Shown here one piece after another: positions 24,644 to 33,193 of a stretch of 64,000 nt of DNA; position 1 is the stretch's first letter; the number at the start of each line of letters is the position of its first letter. Both the position numbers and the translations under genes were made by a program. The notes beneath the pieces were generated by a model, which made no database searches, was not told the DNA's origin, and saw nothing but the letters and a program-made list of their open reading frames with translations. The stretch comes from Poriferisodalis sp965204125 (GTDB lineage Bacteria; Actinomycetota; Acidimicrobiia; Acidimicrobiales; Poriferisodalaceae), in NCBI RefSeq assembly GCF_965204125.1, contig NZ_OZ241968.1, forward strand, positions 1,426,001 to 1,490,000, read 5' to 3'.

Positions 24644-26236
24644 ATGGGCTCCCTGCTCGCCGCCTCGGGCTCCGCCGGCGATTTCCCGCTGCTGAACGCA
24701 CTGATCTTCGTGCCCGCGGTGGGTGCGCTGATCGTCGCGCTGCTGCCGCGCAGCCGCCCGGATCTGGCCCGCCCGTTGGGCACGCTGTTCGCGGCCATCG
24801 GCGGTGCGCTGGCGCTGGCGCTGGCGTGGCAATTCGAAGCTGCCGATGCTGGCTTCCAGTTCGTCAGCCAGCAGTCGTGGATCCCGGCGCTCGGCATCTC
24901 GTGGCAGGTCGGTGTTGACGGCATCTCGCTGTGGCTGGTGGTGCTGACCAGCGTGGTGGTGCCGATCGTGCTGGCCGGCGTCGACCCGCACCACGATCCC
25001 AAGCCCTACACGGCATGGATGCTGCTGTTGCAGGCTGGCTCGGTGGGCGCTTTCGTCGCGCTCGACCTATTCGTGTTCTTTGTGATGTTCGAAGTGGTGT
25101 TGGTGCCCATGTACCTGCTGATCGCGGGATGGGGCTACGAGGGACGCCGCTACGCCGCCACAAAGTTCTTCATCTACACGATGGCGGGCTCGGCACTGCT
25201 GCTCGTGGCGATCGTGGCCACGGCCGTGCTCGGCTCGCCCGACAGCGGCATCACGTTCGACCTCCAGACGCTCGCCGAAGGGCAGCTGCTGGGCGAGAAC
25301 ACCGCACGTCTCTGCTTCGTCGCGTTCGCGATCGCGTTCCTGGTGAAGGTGCCCGTGGTGCCGTTGCACACCTGGCTGCCCGATGCGCACACCGAAGCGC
25401 CCACAGCGGGTTCGGTGGTGCTGGCGGCTGTGTTGTTGAAGCTGGGCACCTATGGCCTGCTGCGCTTCGGGCTGTACCTGTTCCCCGAGGCGTCCGACTG
25501 GGCCGCGCCCGTGCTGGTGACCGTCGGCGTGGTGGGCGTCATCTGGGGTGCGATCACCGCCGCCATGCAGCGCGATCTCAAGCGTCTCGTGGCGTACTCC
25601 TCGGTGGCCCACATGGGCTTCATCGTGCTGGGCATATTCGCCTTCACCGCCCAGGCAGTCGGCGGCGGCGTGATCCAGATGGTCAACCATGGCATCAGCA
25701 CCGGCGCCTTGTTCCTGCTGGTGGGGATGCTGTACGAGCGGCGGCACACCCGCCAGATCGACGAGCTCGCCGGCATCCAGTCCGCAGCGCCGGTCTATGC
25801 CGGGGTGTTCACGCTGATCATGCTGTCGTCGGTGGGCGTGCCGGGCCTGAACGGGTTCGTGGGCGAGTTCCTGATCCTGATCGGCTCGTTCGAGACGCGG
25901 CGTTGGTGGACGGTCATCGCCGCTTCCGGGGTGATCCTGGCAGCGCTGTACCTGCTGTGGGCCTACCAGCGGGTGTTCCACGGGCCTCCTGCAGCGGCCG
26001 ACCGGCAGACGGCCGACCTGCGCCGCGGCGAGCTGCTGACGCTGGCGCCATTCGTCATCGCCGCGGTGGCGCTCGGTGTGTACCCGAAGCCCCTGCTCGA
26101 CGCAGTGGAGCCGGCTGCCGACAAGCTGCTGGAGCACTTCGAGGAACACAGCGGCTTCGAGGTGCCCGAACCCGGCGACCCCGTGGTGGTGGACCACGGC
26201 GACAGCGGCGGTGAGCACGACGAGGACGGCCACTGA
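24644..26236 (+). CDS. nuoM: NADH-quinone oxidoreductase subunit M (14-subunit set)
   Basis: 530 residues, antiporter-like pump. Signatures: FEVVLVPMYLLIAGWGYEG near 150, PLHTWLPDAHTEAPTAGSV near 245-263 and DLKRLVAYSSVAHMGFIVLG. The tail is acidic with several His residues. Two bases separate it from nuoL, and it overlaps nuoN by one base. Confidence 0.95.
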   Translation: MGSLLAASGSAGDFPLLNALIFVPAVGALIVALLPRSRPDLARPLGTLFAAIGGALALALAWQFEAADAGFQFVSQQSWIPALGISWQVGVDGISLWLVVLTSVVVPIVLAGVDPHHDPKPYTAWMLLLQAGSVGAFVALDLFVFFVMFEVVLVPMYLLIAGWGYEGRRYAATKFFIYTMAGSALLLVAIVATAVLGSPDSGITFDLQTLAEGQLLGENTARLCFVAFAIAFLVKVPVVPLHTWLPDAHTEAPTAGSVVLAAVLLKLGTYGLLRFGLYLFPEASDWAAPVLVTVGVVGVIWGAITAAMQRDLKRLVAYSSVAHMGFIVLGIFAFTAQAVGGGVIQMVNHGISTGALFLLVGMLYERRHTRQIDELAGIQSAAPVYAGVFTLIMLSSVGVPGLNGFVGEFLILIGSFETRRWWTVIAASGVILAALYLLWAYQRVFHGPPAAADRQTADLRRGELLTLAPFVIAAVALGVYPKPLLDAVEPAADKLLEHFEEHSGFEVPEPGDPVVVDHGDSGGEHDEDGH

Positions 26237-27816
26237 TGGCCCAGGTCGAGATCGCGTTCGAGGCCCCGGCCGTCGATTGGTGGGTGCTCACCCCGCAGAT
26301 CATCCTCGTCGGCGCAGCGCTCGGACTGCTGCTGGTGGCCTCGCTGGCGCCTCGTGCGCTGCCGGACTGGGTGTCGACGATCGTCACGATCGCCACCGGC
26401 GCAGCGGCGGCCATCGTGGCCGCTGTTCAGTGGGCTGCCTGGGACCTCGCACCGCGGCCCACCCTGAACGGGGCCTTCGTGAGCGACGGCTTCAGCCTGC
26501 TGCTCACCGTGCTGGTAGGCGCCGGAGTGGTCATGACAGCGCTGGTCGCGCATTCGGCCCTCGACCGCTATGACATGGCGCCGCCGGAGTTCGCGGCGCT
26601 GCTGCTCGCCTCTGCCGCGGGTGCGGTCGTCATGGCCGGTGCGAACGACCTCATCGTGCTGTTCCTCGGTCTTGAGTCGCTGTCGATCGCGCTGTACGTG
26701 CTGATCGCACTGGCGGGGCGGCGGGCGTCGGCACGCGAGTCGGCCATGAAGTACTTCGTGCTGGGGGCATTCAGCTCGGCGTTCTTCCTCTACGGCATCG
26801 CGCTGGTGTACGGGTCCACCGGCAGCACGAACCTCAGCGGGATCGGCGGTTTCCTGTTCGGATCGATCAGGGAAACCGACTACCTGCTGCTTGCCGGCAT
26901 TGCGTTGCTGCTGGTCGGCTTGGGCTTCAAGGTGGCCGCTGTCCCGTTCCATTTCTGGGCACCCGATGTGTACGAGGGCGCGCCCAGCCCGGTCACCGGC
27001 TACCTGGCGTCGATCGCCAAGGCGGCCGGCTTCGCTGCGCTGGCGCGGGTGCTGTACGTGGCGGTGTTCGAGCAGAGCACTGCGTGGACGCCGATCTTGG
27101 TGGCGCTGGCGTTCGCGACGCTCGCCGTGGGCGCAGTCATGGCCATCTGCCAGAACGATGTGAAGCGGATGCTGGCCTACAGCTCGATCAGCCACGCAGG
27201 CTTCGTGCTGGTCGGCCTCTCCGCGGTCCCGGCGGCCAGCGGACTGGTGCAGTGGGCTGAGGAGGGCGGCGGTGACGCTGTGTCGTCGTCGGTCTTCTAT
27301 CTGATTACTTACTCGTTCATGGCGCTGGGCAGTTTCGCGGTGCTGTCGGTAGTCGGTGCCGAGCTTCGATCGTCGGAAGCCGATGCGAGCGCCCACGCAT
27401 ACAGCCGCTACGGCGGGCTCGCACGTCGCCGCCCTGTTCTGGCACTTGCGTTCACCGTGCTGCTGCTGGCGCAGGCCGGCGTGCCGTTCACGGCCGGCTT
27501 TGTGGCCAAGTTCGAGGTCATCCTGGCGTCCATCGACGCCGAGGGCTACGTCTTGGCCGCAGTGGCCATGGTCACGGCCGTGGTGAGCGCCTTCGCCTAC
27601 CTGCGGGTCGTACTGGCCATGTACGCCCCGGAGGAGTCGGCCGACGGCGACGACAGGGCTCCCGCAGCCCGACGGGGCCGGCCACGCTGGGGCGGCCTGC
27701 CCCTGACCTCGGTGTTCGCCATCAGCCTCGCGGTCGCCGTAACGGTCGTCGTGGGCGTCTTCCCGCAGACGCTCCTCGAATGGAGCCAGCAGGCCGTCTT
27801 GTCGATCATCCCGTAG
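26236..27816 (+). CDS. nuoN: NADH-quinone oxidoreductase subunit N (14-subunit set)
   Basis: 526 residues, third antiporter-like subunit. Signatures: FLGLESLSIALYVLIAL, then FKVAAVPFHFWAPDVYEGAPSP and DVKRMLAYSSISHAGFVLVG. It closes the 14-gene operon. Only 61 bp separate its stop from the second nuoA, so the two complex I operons may be read through. Confidence 0.95.
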   Translation: MAQVEIAFEAPAVDWWVLTPQIILVGAALGLLLVASLAPRALPDWVSTIVTIATGAAAAIVAAVQWAAWDLAPRPTLNGAFVSDGFSLLLTVLVGAGVVMTALVAHSALDRYDMAPPEFAALLLASAAGAVVMAGANDLIVLFLGLESLSIALYVLIALAGRRASARESAMKYFVLGAFSSAFFLYGIALVYGSTGSTNLSGIGGFLFGSIRETDYLLLAGIALLLVGLGFKVAAVPFHFWAPDVYEGAPSPVTGYLASIAKAAGFAALARVLYVAVFEQSTAWTPILVALAFATLAVGAVMAICQNDVKRMLAYSSISHAGFVLVGLSAVPAASGLVQWAEEGGGDAVSSSVFYLITYSFMALGSFAVLSVVGAELRSSEADASAHAYSRYGGLARRRPVLALAFTVLLLAQAGVPFTAGFVAKFEVILASIDAEGYVLAAVAMVTAVVSAFAYLRVVLAMYAPEESADGDDRAPAARRGRPRWGGLPLTSVFAISLAVAVTVVVGVFPQTLLEWSQQAVLSIIP

Positions 27817-27877
27817 CCGAGTTTCCGGCATCGCAGATTCGGCGCAGGGTGGCGCGAAGTCGCTAGCGTTGCGGTCC

Positions 27878-28243
27878 GTGTCCGACCTCTTGCGGAGCTA
27901 TCTGACCGTCGCAATCTTCGGCGCAGCGGCAGTCCTGATGGCCTTCACGATGTTCGGAGTCGCACGGGTCCTGCGGCCGCAGCGACCGACGCCCCAGAAG
28001 CTCATCGCATACGAGAGCGGCGTCGATCCGGTCGGCAGCGACTGGACCCAGAGCCAGATCCGTTACTACGTCTTTGCGGTGCTGTTTGTGCTGTTCGACG
28101 TGGAGGCCGTATTCATCTTTCCTTGGGCGACGCGACTCGAGGTGTACGCCCTGTTCGGCCTGGTCGAGATGGCGATCTTCATCTTCATCCTCGTGCTGGG
28201 CCTGTTCTACGCATGGCGCAAGGGCGTCCTGCGCTGGGTGTGA
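27878..28243 (+). CDS. nuoA: complex I subunit A, 11-subunit set
   Basis: 121 residues, three spans. KLIAYESGVDPVG at about 40-52 replaces the usual ECG with ESG, followed by IRYYVFAVLFVLFDVEAVFIFPW. I prefer the GTG at 27878 (MSDLLRSYL) over the TTG nine bases earlier because it gives the normal NuoA length. It begins the second nuo operon and is clearly divergent from the copy at 12184, so this is not a recent duplication. Confidence 0.93.
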   Translation: MSDLLRSYLTVAIFGAAAVLMAFTMFGVARVLRPQRPTPQKLIAYESGVDPVGSDWTQSQIRYYVFAVLFVLFDVEAVFIFPWATRLEVYALFGLVEMAIFIFILVLGLFYAWRKGVLRWV

Positions 28244-28263
28244 GGGGCTGAGGGAATCCCGCG

Positions 28264-28800
28264 ATGGCACTGGTCGACAAGGTCAAACTGCCCAAGCCGC
28301 TGAGCTGGTTGCTGAATTTCGGCCGGGCACGCTCGCTGTGGGTGTACCAGTGGGGCTTGGCGTGCTGCGCCATCGAGATGGGCGCCGCATTCGGTTCGCC
28401 CCGCTATGACGTGATGCGTCTGGGCGTCATCCCGTTCCCGGCCAGCCCGCGCCAAGCCGATCTCGTGGTGATCTCCGGCACCGTCACCGACAAGATGGCG
28501 CCGGTCATCCGCCGCCTGTACGAGCAGATGCCCGAGCCCAAGTACGTCATTTCGATGGGCTCGTGCGCCAACTGCGGCGGGCCGTATTGGGACAGCTACT
28601 CGGTGACCAAGGGCGTCGACCAGGTCATCCCGGTCGATGTGTACGTGCCCGGCTGCCCACCGCGGCCCGAGGCGCTGCTGGAAGGCATCGTGCTGCTGCA
28701 GGAGCGCATCCAGCGCGAGGACATGCAAGAACGCTGGCGCGGCGAGCCGATAGTGGTGCCGGCGGCGCCGGCAGCACCCGCGGGATCGGCGCAGGCGTAG
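28264..28800 (+). CDS. nuoB: complex I subunit B, 11-subunit set
   Basis: 178 residues. N2 ligands are C34-C35 (LACCAIEM), C101 (GSCANCGG) and C131 (VPGCPPRPE). It retains the CANCGG motif usual in NuoB, whereas the other copy has CASSGG, which suggests the two belong to different complex I lineages. The tail is Ala/Pro-rich. ATG at 28264; two bases to nuoC. Confidence 0.94.
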   Translation: MALVDKVKLPKPLSWLLNFGRARSLWVYQWGLACCAIEMGAAFGSPRYDVMRLGVIPFPASPRQADLVVISGTVTDKMAPVIRRLYEQMPEPKYVISMGSCANCGGPYWDSYSVTKGVDQVIPVDVYVPGCPPRPEALLEGIVLLQERIQREDMQERWRGEPIVVPAAPAAPAGSAQA

Positions 28801-28802
28801 CC

Positions 28803-29537
28803 ATGGCCGACGGCACCGGCGACGAGCAGACAGACGACGCAGCAGCGCCCGGCGACGAGGCGCGTGAAGCGCTCGCCGCCGAACTGTCCGAGCTGCTCGG
28901 CGATGCGGTGGTCGAATCCCACGTGGAAGCCGGCCAGAACCTCTGGCTGCGCATCGACATCGAGCAGTGGCATGCCGCGATGGCAGCGCTGCGCGATGCA
29001 GGCTTCGCCTACTTCGGCTTCCTGTCGGCCATCGACTGGACCGATGCGCCCGAGGGCCGCTACGAGGACACCGAATTCGATGCTGCCGGCGTCGGCGAGG
29101 AAGACGACGAAGCATCCAGCGCCACGGCCGAGGAGACCGTGCGGCTCGGGGGCGGCGAGACCCGCTTCCAATTGCTTGCGCAACTGCATTCGCCGGCCCG
29201 ACACGCCGCCGTGCTCATCAAGGCTGACGTGCCCGAGGCCGACGGCGCTCCCGCATCGGTGCCGTCGATCATCGACATCTTCTCCGGGGCCGACTGGCAC
29301 GAGCGAGAGGCCCACGAGATGTTCGGCCTCGTCTTCGACGGCCATCCGAACCTGGAGCACATCTACCTGCCCACCGAGTTTGAGGGCCACCCGCTGCGCA
29401 AGGACTTCCCCTTGCTGGCTCGTGCGGTCAAGCCGTGGCCCGGCGTGGTCGACATCGAGGAGATCCCGCCCGAGCTCGAAGCCCAGCTCGAGGCTGAGGT
29501 GATGGCCGAATTCGAAGCGTCGGGAGCGGGCGCATGA
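28803..29537 (+). CDS. nuoC: complex I subunit C, 11-subunit set
   Basis: 244 residues. The signature EREAHEMFGLVFDGHPN and LPTEFEGHPLRKDFPL lies near residues 165-205. It is longer than the other NuoC, with an acidic insert in the middle (around residue 90-110). ATG at 28803 was chosen over an upstream open frame because that would run into nuoB. ATGA overlap with nuoD. Confidence 0.93.
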   Translation: MADGTGDEQTDDAAAPGDEAREALAAELSELLGDAVVESHVEAGQNLWLRIDIEQWHAAMAALRDAGFAYFGFLSAIDWTDAPEGRYEDTEFDAAGVGEEDDEASSATAEETVRLGGGETRFQLLAQLHSPARHAAVLIKADVPEADGAPASVPSIIDIFSGADWHEREAHEMFGLVFDGHPNLEHIYLPTEFEGHPLRKDFPLLARAVKPWPGVVDIEEIPPELEAQLEAEVMAEFEASGAGA

Positions 29538-30718
29538 GCCCCCCGCCGACGGCATCGGCGCTGCGGGAGCAGCAGGCCTACGTGGCGGCGCAGGCCGCCG
29601 ACGCCCGCGTCAATGTCGAGCTCGACACCGGCGACATGACGCTCAACATCGGCCCGCAGCACCCTGCCACCCACGGCACGCTGCGCATCGCCTGCCAGCT
29701 CGACGGCGAGCAGGTCATCTCCGCCGAGCCCCTCATGGGCTACATGCACCGCGGCTACGAGAAGCTCTGCGAGGTCCGCACCTACCCCCAGTGCACCACG
29801 CTGATCAACCGCATCGACTGGCTGGGCAGCTTCGCCAACGAGGTGCCGTTCATCCTGGCGGCCGAGCAGCTGATGGGCGTGGAGGCCCCGCCCCGTGCGC
29901 AGTGGATCCGCACCATCCTGTTCGAGCTGAGCCGCATCGCGAACGTGTCGCTGTTCCTCGGCGACATGGGCGTGCAGGTGGGCGCGCTGACCCCGGTGTT
30001 CTTCGCCTTCCGCGACCGCGAGCGGGTGCTCAACCAGATCGAGGAAGTCACCGGCGGCCGATTCCACCCCAACTTCGACCGCATCGGCGGCCTGAAAGAC
30101 GACATCCCCCGCGGCTGGATCGCCGAGACGCACGCCGTCATGGCCAAGATGCGCGGCTTCTGCGACGAGATGGAAGACCTGCTCATGGGCAACGAGATCT
30201 TCCAGACTCGCTGTCGCAGCGTGGGCGTGATCCCGGGCGACGTGGCGCTCAGCTACGGCCTGTCGGGCGCCAACCTCCGCGCCAGCGGGGTCGACTGGGA
30301 CCTGCGCCGCGATGCCAACCCGGGCCTCGCCTGGGACCAGGTCGACTGGCGGGTCTGGACCCATCCCGACGGCGACTCGTTCGCCCGCTACTGGGTGCGC
30401 CTGCAGGAGACCCGCGAGGCCACCAAGATCGTCGACCAGCTGCTCGACGGCATCCCCTCCGGCCCGATCATGGCCAAGGTGCCGCGCATCATCAAGGTGC
30501 CCGCCGGCGAGGCGTACGTCTCCACCGAGAACCCGCTGGGCGAGATGGGCTACTACGTGGTGTCCAAGGGCGGTCTGGGGCCATTCCGGGTGAAGATCCG
30601 CACGCCCAGCTTCAGCAACATCTCGGTGGTGCCGTGGGTGATGCGGGGCACGTACGTGCCCGACATCATCACCATCCTCGGCTCGCTGTACTTCATCCTC
30701 GGGGACATCGACCGGTGA
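29534..30718 (+). CDS. nuoD: complex I subunit D, 11-subunit set
   Basis: 394 residues. LNIGPQHPATHGTLRI near 37-52 and GYMHRGYEK near 73-81 mark the quinone-site region. The second motif reads HRGYEK here against HTGMEK in the other copy. The end ILGDIDR is typical. It overlaps nuoC at its start and nuoH at its stop (GTGA). Confidence 0.95.
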   Translation: MSPPPTASALREQQAYVAAQAADARVNVELDTGDMTLNIGPQHPATHGTLRIACQLDGEQVISAEPLMGYMHRGYEKLCEVRTYPQCTTLINRIDWLGSFANEVPFILAAEQLMGVEAPPRAQWIRTILFELSRIANVSLFLGDMGVQVGALTPVFFAFRDRERVLNQIEEVTGGRFHPNFDRIGGLKDDIPRGWIAETHAVMAKMRGFCDEMEDLLMGNEIFQTRCRSVGVIPGDVALSYGLSGANLRASGVDWDLRRDANPGLAWDQVDWRVWTHPDGDSFARYWVRLQETREATKIVDQLLDGIPSGPIMAKVPRIIKVPAGEAYVSTENPLGEMGYYVVSKGGLGPFRVKIRTPSFSNISVVPWVMRGTYVPDIITILGSLYFILGDIDR

Positions 30719-31743
30719 GCGCGGCACTGGGCCTGGCGTACTGGGCCGAGACCAGCATCAAGCTGGGCGTGGCGCTCATCGTCATCCCCACGGCCGCGCT
30801 CATGCTGGGCTACCTGTTCCTGCTCAAGATGATGGCGTTCATGCAGAGCCGGCTCGGCCCCCAGGACGTCGGCCCCTACGGCACGCTGCAGCTCATCGCC
30901 GACGCGGTGAAGTTCCTGCAGAAGGAAGACATCCACCCCGCCGCCGCCGACCGGCGAGTCTTCCGGGCAGCCCCGGTGGTGGTGCTGGCCTCGTCGTTCC
31001 TGCTCTTCGTGGTGCTGCCCACCGGCCCCGACGCGGTGGTGGAGAACCTCGACACGGGGATCTTCTACGCGATGGCGGTCTCGTCGCTGTCGGTGCTGGG
31101 CGTGCTGATGGCGGGCTGGGCGTCGGCCAACAAGTACGCCTTGCTCGGCGGCCTGCGCGCGGCTGGCCAGCTCATCGCATACGAGTTGCCGCTGATCCTC
31201 GCCGTCATGGGCGTGGTCATCCAGGCCGACTCGCTCAACTTGCAGGAGATCGTGCGGGCGCAGGCCGAAGGCGAGATCTTCGGCTTCGGCCTCATCGGCA
31301 ACCCGTTCATCCTGACGCAGTTCATCGGCTTTCTGATCTTCATGATCTCCGCCCAAGCCGAGCTGACCCAGACGCCGTTCGACATGCCCGTGGCTGAGAC
31401 CGAGCTCGTGGGCGGCTTCCACGTGGAATACACGGGCTTCCGCTTCCTGCTGTTCTTCATGGCCGAAGTGGCCACGGCGTTCGCCTTCTCGGCACTCGCC
31501 ACCGTGATGTTCCTGGGCGGCTGGTGGATCCCCGGCTTCGACTTCAACGCGCCGGTGCTCAACGTGCTCGGCCCGGTCGTGATGCTCGTGAAGATCCTGG
31601 TGGTGGCCTTCATCATCTTCTGGATCCGCTTCACCTACCCCCGCCTGCGCGAAGACCAGCTCCAGAAGTTCGCCTGGAAGGTGCTCATCCCGCTGTCGCT
31701 CGCGAACATCGTCGTGACCGGAATCTTCAAGGTGGTGCTGTAG
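30715..31743 (+). CDS. nuoH: complex I subunit H, 11-subunit set
   Basis: 342 residues, about eight spans. FMQSRLGPQDVGPYGTLQLI replaces the usual ERK..RIGPN stretch: the segment reads LLKMMAFMQSRLGPQ, so the WxERK motif is altered. ADAVKFLQKED and AELTQTPFDMPVAETELVGG are conserved. GTG at 30715 overlaps nuoD; an open frame continuing upstream is a shadow of nuoD. The next gene starts immediately after its stop. Confidence 0.94.
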   Translation: MSAALGLAYWAETSIKLGVALIVIPTAALMLGYLFLLKMMAFMQSRLGPQDVGPYGTLQLIADAVKFLQKEDIHPAAADRRVFRAAPVVVLASSFLLFVVLPTGPDAVVENLDTGIFYAMAVSSLSVLGVLMAGWASANKYALLGGLRAAGQLIAYELPLILAVMGVVIQADSLNLQEIVRAQAEGEIFGFGLIGNPFILTQFIGFLIFMISAQAELTQTPFDMPVAETELVGGFHVEYTGFRFLLFFMAEVATAFAFSALATVMFLGGWWIPGFDFNAPVLNVLGPVVMLVKILVVAFIIFWIRFTYPRLREDQLQKFAWKVLIPLSLANIVVTGIFKVVL

Positions 31744-32364
31744 ATGCCACAACTTCCCGGACTGCTGAAAGGCCTCGGCGTGACGGCGCGCACCGCGATG
31801 CGCACGCTGTTCCCCAAGCGGGGCATCCGCACGCTTATCCCTGCTCCCCAGCAGGGCTCGGTGACCGTGCAGTACCCGCACGAGAAGGAAGCCCCGCCCG
31901 ACCGCGCCCGGGGCGTGATCGCCCTGCACGAGGAGAACTGCACGGCCTGCATGCTGTGCTCTCGCTCCTGCCCCGACTGGTGCATCTACATCGAGGGCCA
32001 CAAGGTGAAGGCCCCGCCCCGGCGCGCCGGCGGTGCGGTCCGCTCGGTCAATGTGGTCGACCGGTTCGACATCGACTACGCGCTGTGCATGTACTGCGGC
32101 ATCTGCGTGGAGGTGTGCCCGTTCGACGCGCTGTTCTGGTCGCCCGAGTACGAGTACTCCGAACCCCACATCGCCGATCTTCTGCACGACCGGATCCGGC
32201 TCAGCGAGTGGATGGAGACCGTGCCGGAATTTCTCGAGTACGAGCCTGGCTCGGAGCAGAAGGTGCGCAAGGTTCCCGACTTCGGCACTGACGACTTCGC
32301 GCCGGCGCGGAAGCTCGAAGCCGACGACGCAGCGCCCGCGCAGAAGCTCGGAGCGGGGAGCTAG
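31744..32364 (+). CDS. nuoI: complex I subunit I, 11-subunit set
   Basis: 206 residues with two [4Fe-4S] motifs: C66, C69, C72, C76 and C115, C118, C121, C125. The tail of about 50 residues is acidic. In an 11-subunit complex this ferredoxin-like protein is where an external electron donor would deliver electrons, because NuoEFG are absent. Starts one base after the nuoH stop. Confidence 0.94.
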   Translation: MPQLPGLLKGLGVTARTAMRTLFPKRGIRTLIPAPQQGSVTVQYPHEKEAPPDRARGVIALHEENCTACMLCSRSCPDWCIYIEGHKVKAPPRRAGGAVRSVNVVDRFDIDYALCMYCGICVEVCPFDALFWSPEYEYSEPHIADLLHDRIRLSEWMETVPEFLEYEPGSEQKVRKVPDFGTDDFAPARKLEADDAAPAQKLGAGS

Positions 32365-32372
32365 GACGCCCG

Positions 32373-32867
32373 ATGGTTGCGCAGAACATCGCCTTCGGCA
32401 TCATCGCGGCCATCACCGTGGCGGCCGCGCTCGGGATGGTGACGACGCGCAACATCGTGCACGCAGCCCTGTTCCTGGTGGCCGTGCTGGGCGGCCTCGC
32501 AGCCAACTACGTGCTGCTCACCGCCGAGTTCATTGCCACCACGCAAGTGCTCGTCTACATCGGCGCCGTGATGGTGCTGTTCCTGTTCGGCATCATGCTC
32601 ACCCGGGCGCCGATCGGGCGAATACCCCAGATGACCGGGGCCACCTGGCCGGTAGCCGCGCTGTCGGCGCTGGCCTTGGGCGGCATCACCGTGTATGCCC
32701 TCATCGACCGCTTCGGCACCGACTCGCTGGCCACCGACAACACGGTGTTCCGCACGGCTGACGTGTCCGACTCGGTCTTCTCCCAATACATCATCCCGTT
32801 CGAAGCCGTCTCGGTGCTGCTGCTGGCCGCACTGATCGGCGCCGTCGTGCTGGCGCGCAGGGACTGA
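32373..32867 (+). CDS. nuoJ: complex I subunit J, 11-subunit set
   Basis: 164 residues, five spans. NIVHAALFLVAVLGGLAANY and QVLVYIGAVMVLFLFGIML are the NuoJ signatures. Shorter than the copy at 21751 and without its polar tail. ATG at 32373. Confidence 0.93.
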   Translation: MVAQNIAFGIIAAITVAAALGMVTTRNIVHAALFLVAVLGGLAANYVLLTAEFIATTQVLVYIGAVMVLFLFGIMLTRAPIGRIPQMTGATWPVAALSALALGGITVYALIDRFGTDSLATDNTVFRTADVSDSVFSQYIIPFEAVSVLLLAALIGAVVLARRD

Positions 32868-32883
32868 GGCGGGGGTTGAGTTC

Positions 32884-33183
32884 ATGTTGCTGAACCAGTT
32901 TCTGCTGCTCGGTGCGCTGCTGTTTGCAGTCGGCGTCTATGGCGTGCTGGCGCGCCGCAACGGCGTGATGGTGCTGATGTCGATCGAGCTGATGCTGAAC
33001 GCCGTCAACCTCAACCTGGTGGCGTTCGGGCTGCAGCACGACGTGGTGTCGGGGCAGGTCTTCGCCCTGTTCATCATCGCGGTCGCAGCGGCCGAGGTCG
33101 GCGTGGGCCTGGCCATCGTGCTGCTGCTGTATCGGAACCGCAAGTCGATCGCGGTCGACGAGTTCGACCTGATGAAGGGCTGA
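32884..33183 (+). CDS. nuoK: complex I subunit K, 11-subunit set
   Basis: 99 residues, three spans, with VLMSIELMLNAVNLNLVAF and VAAAEVGVGLAIVLLLYR carrying the two conserved glutamates. ATG at 32884 follows GCGGGGG. Confidence 0.95.
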   Translation: MLLNQFLLLGALLFAVGVYGVLARRNGVMVLMSIELMLNAVNLNLVAFGLQHDVVSGQVFALFIIAVAAAEVGVGLAIVLLLYRNRKSIAVDEFDLMKG

Positions 33184-33193
33184 GCGCGCGCGT

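Noticed and set aside
25963..27831. 622-codon minus-strand frame opposite nuoM/nuoN
   Set aside because: Same reason: no motifs, and it lies opposite two well-matched genes.
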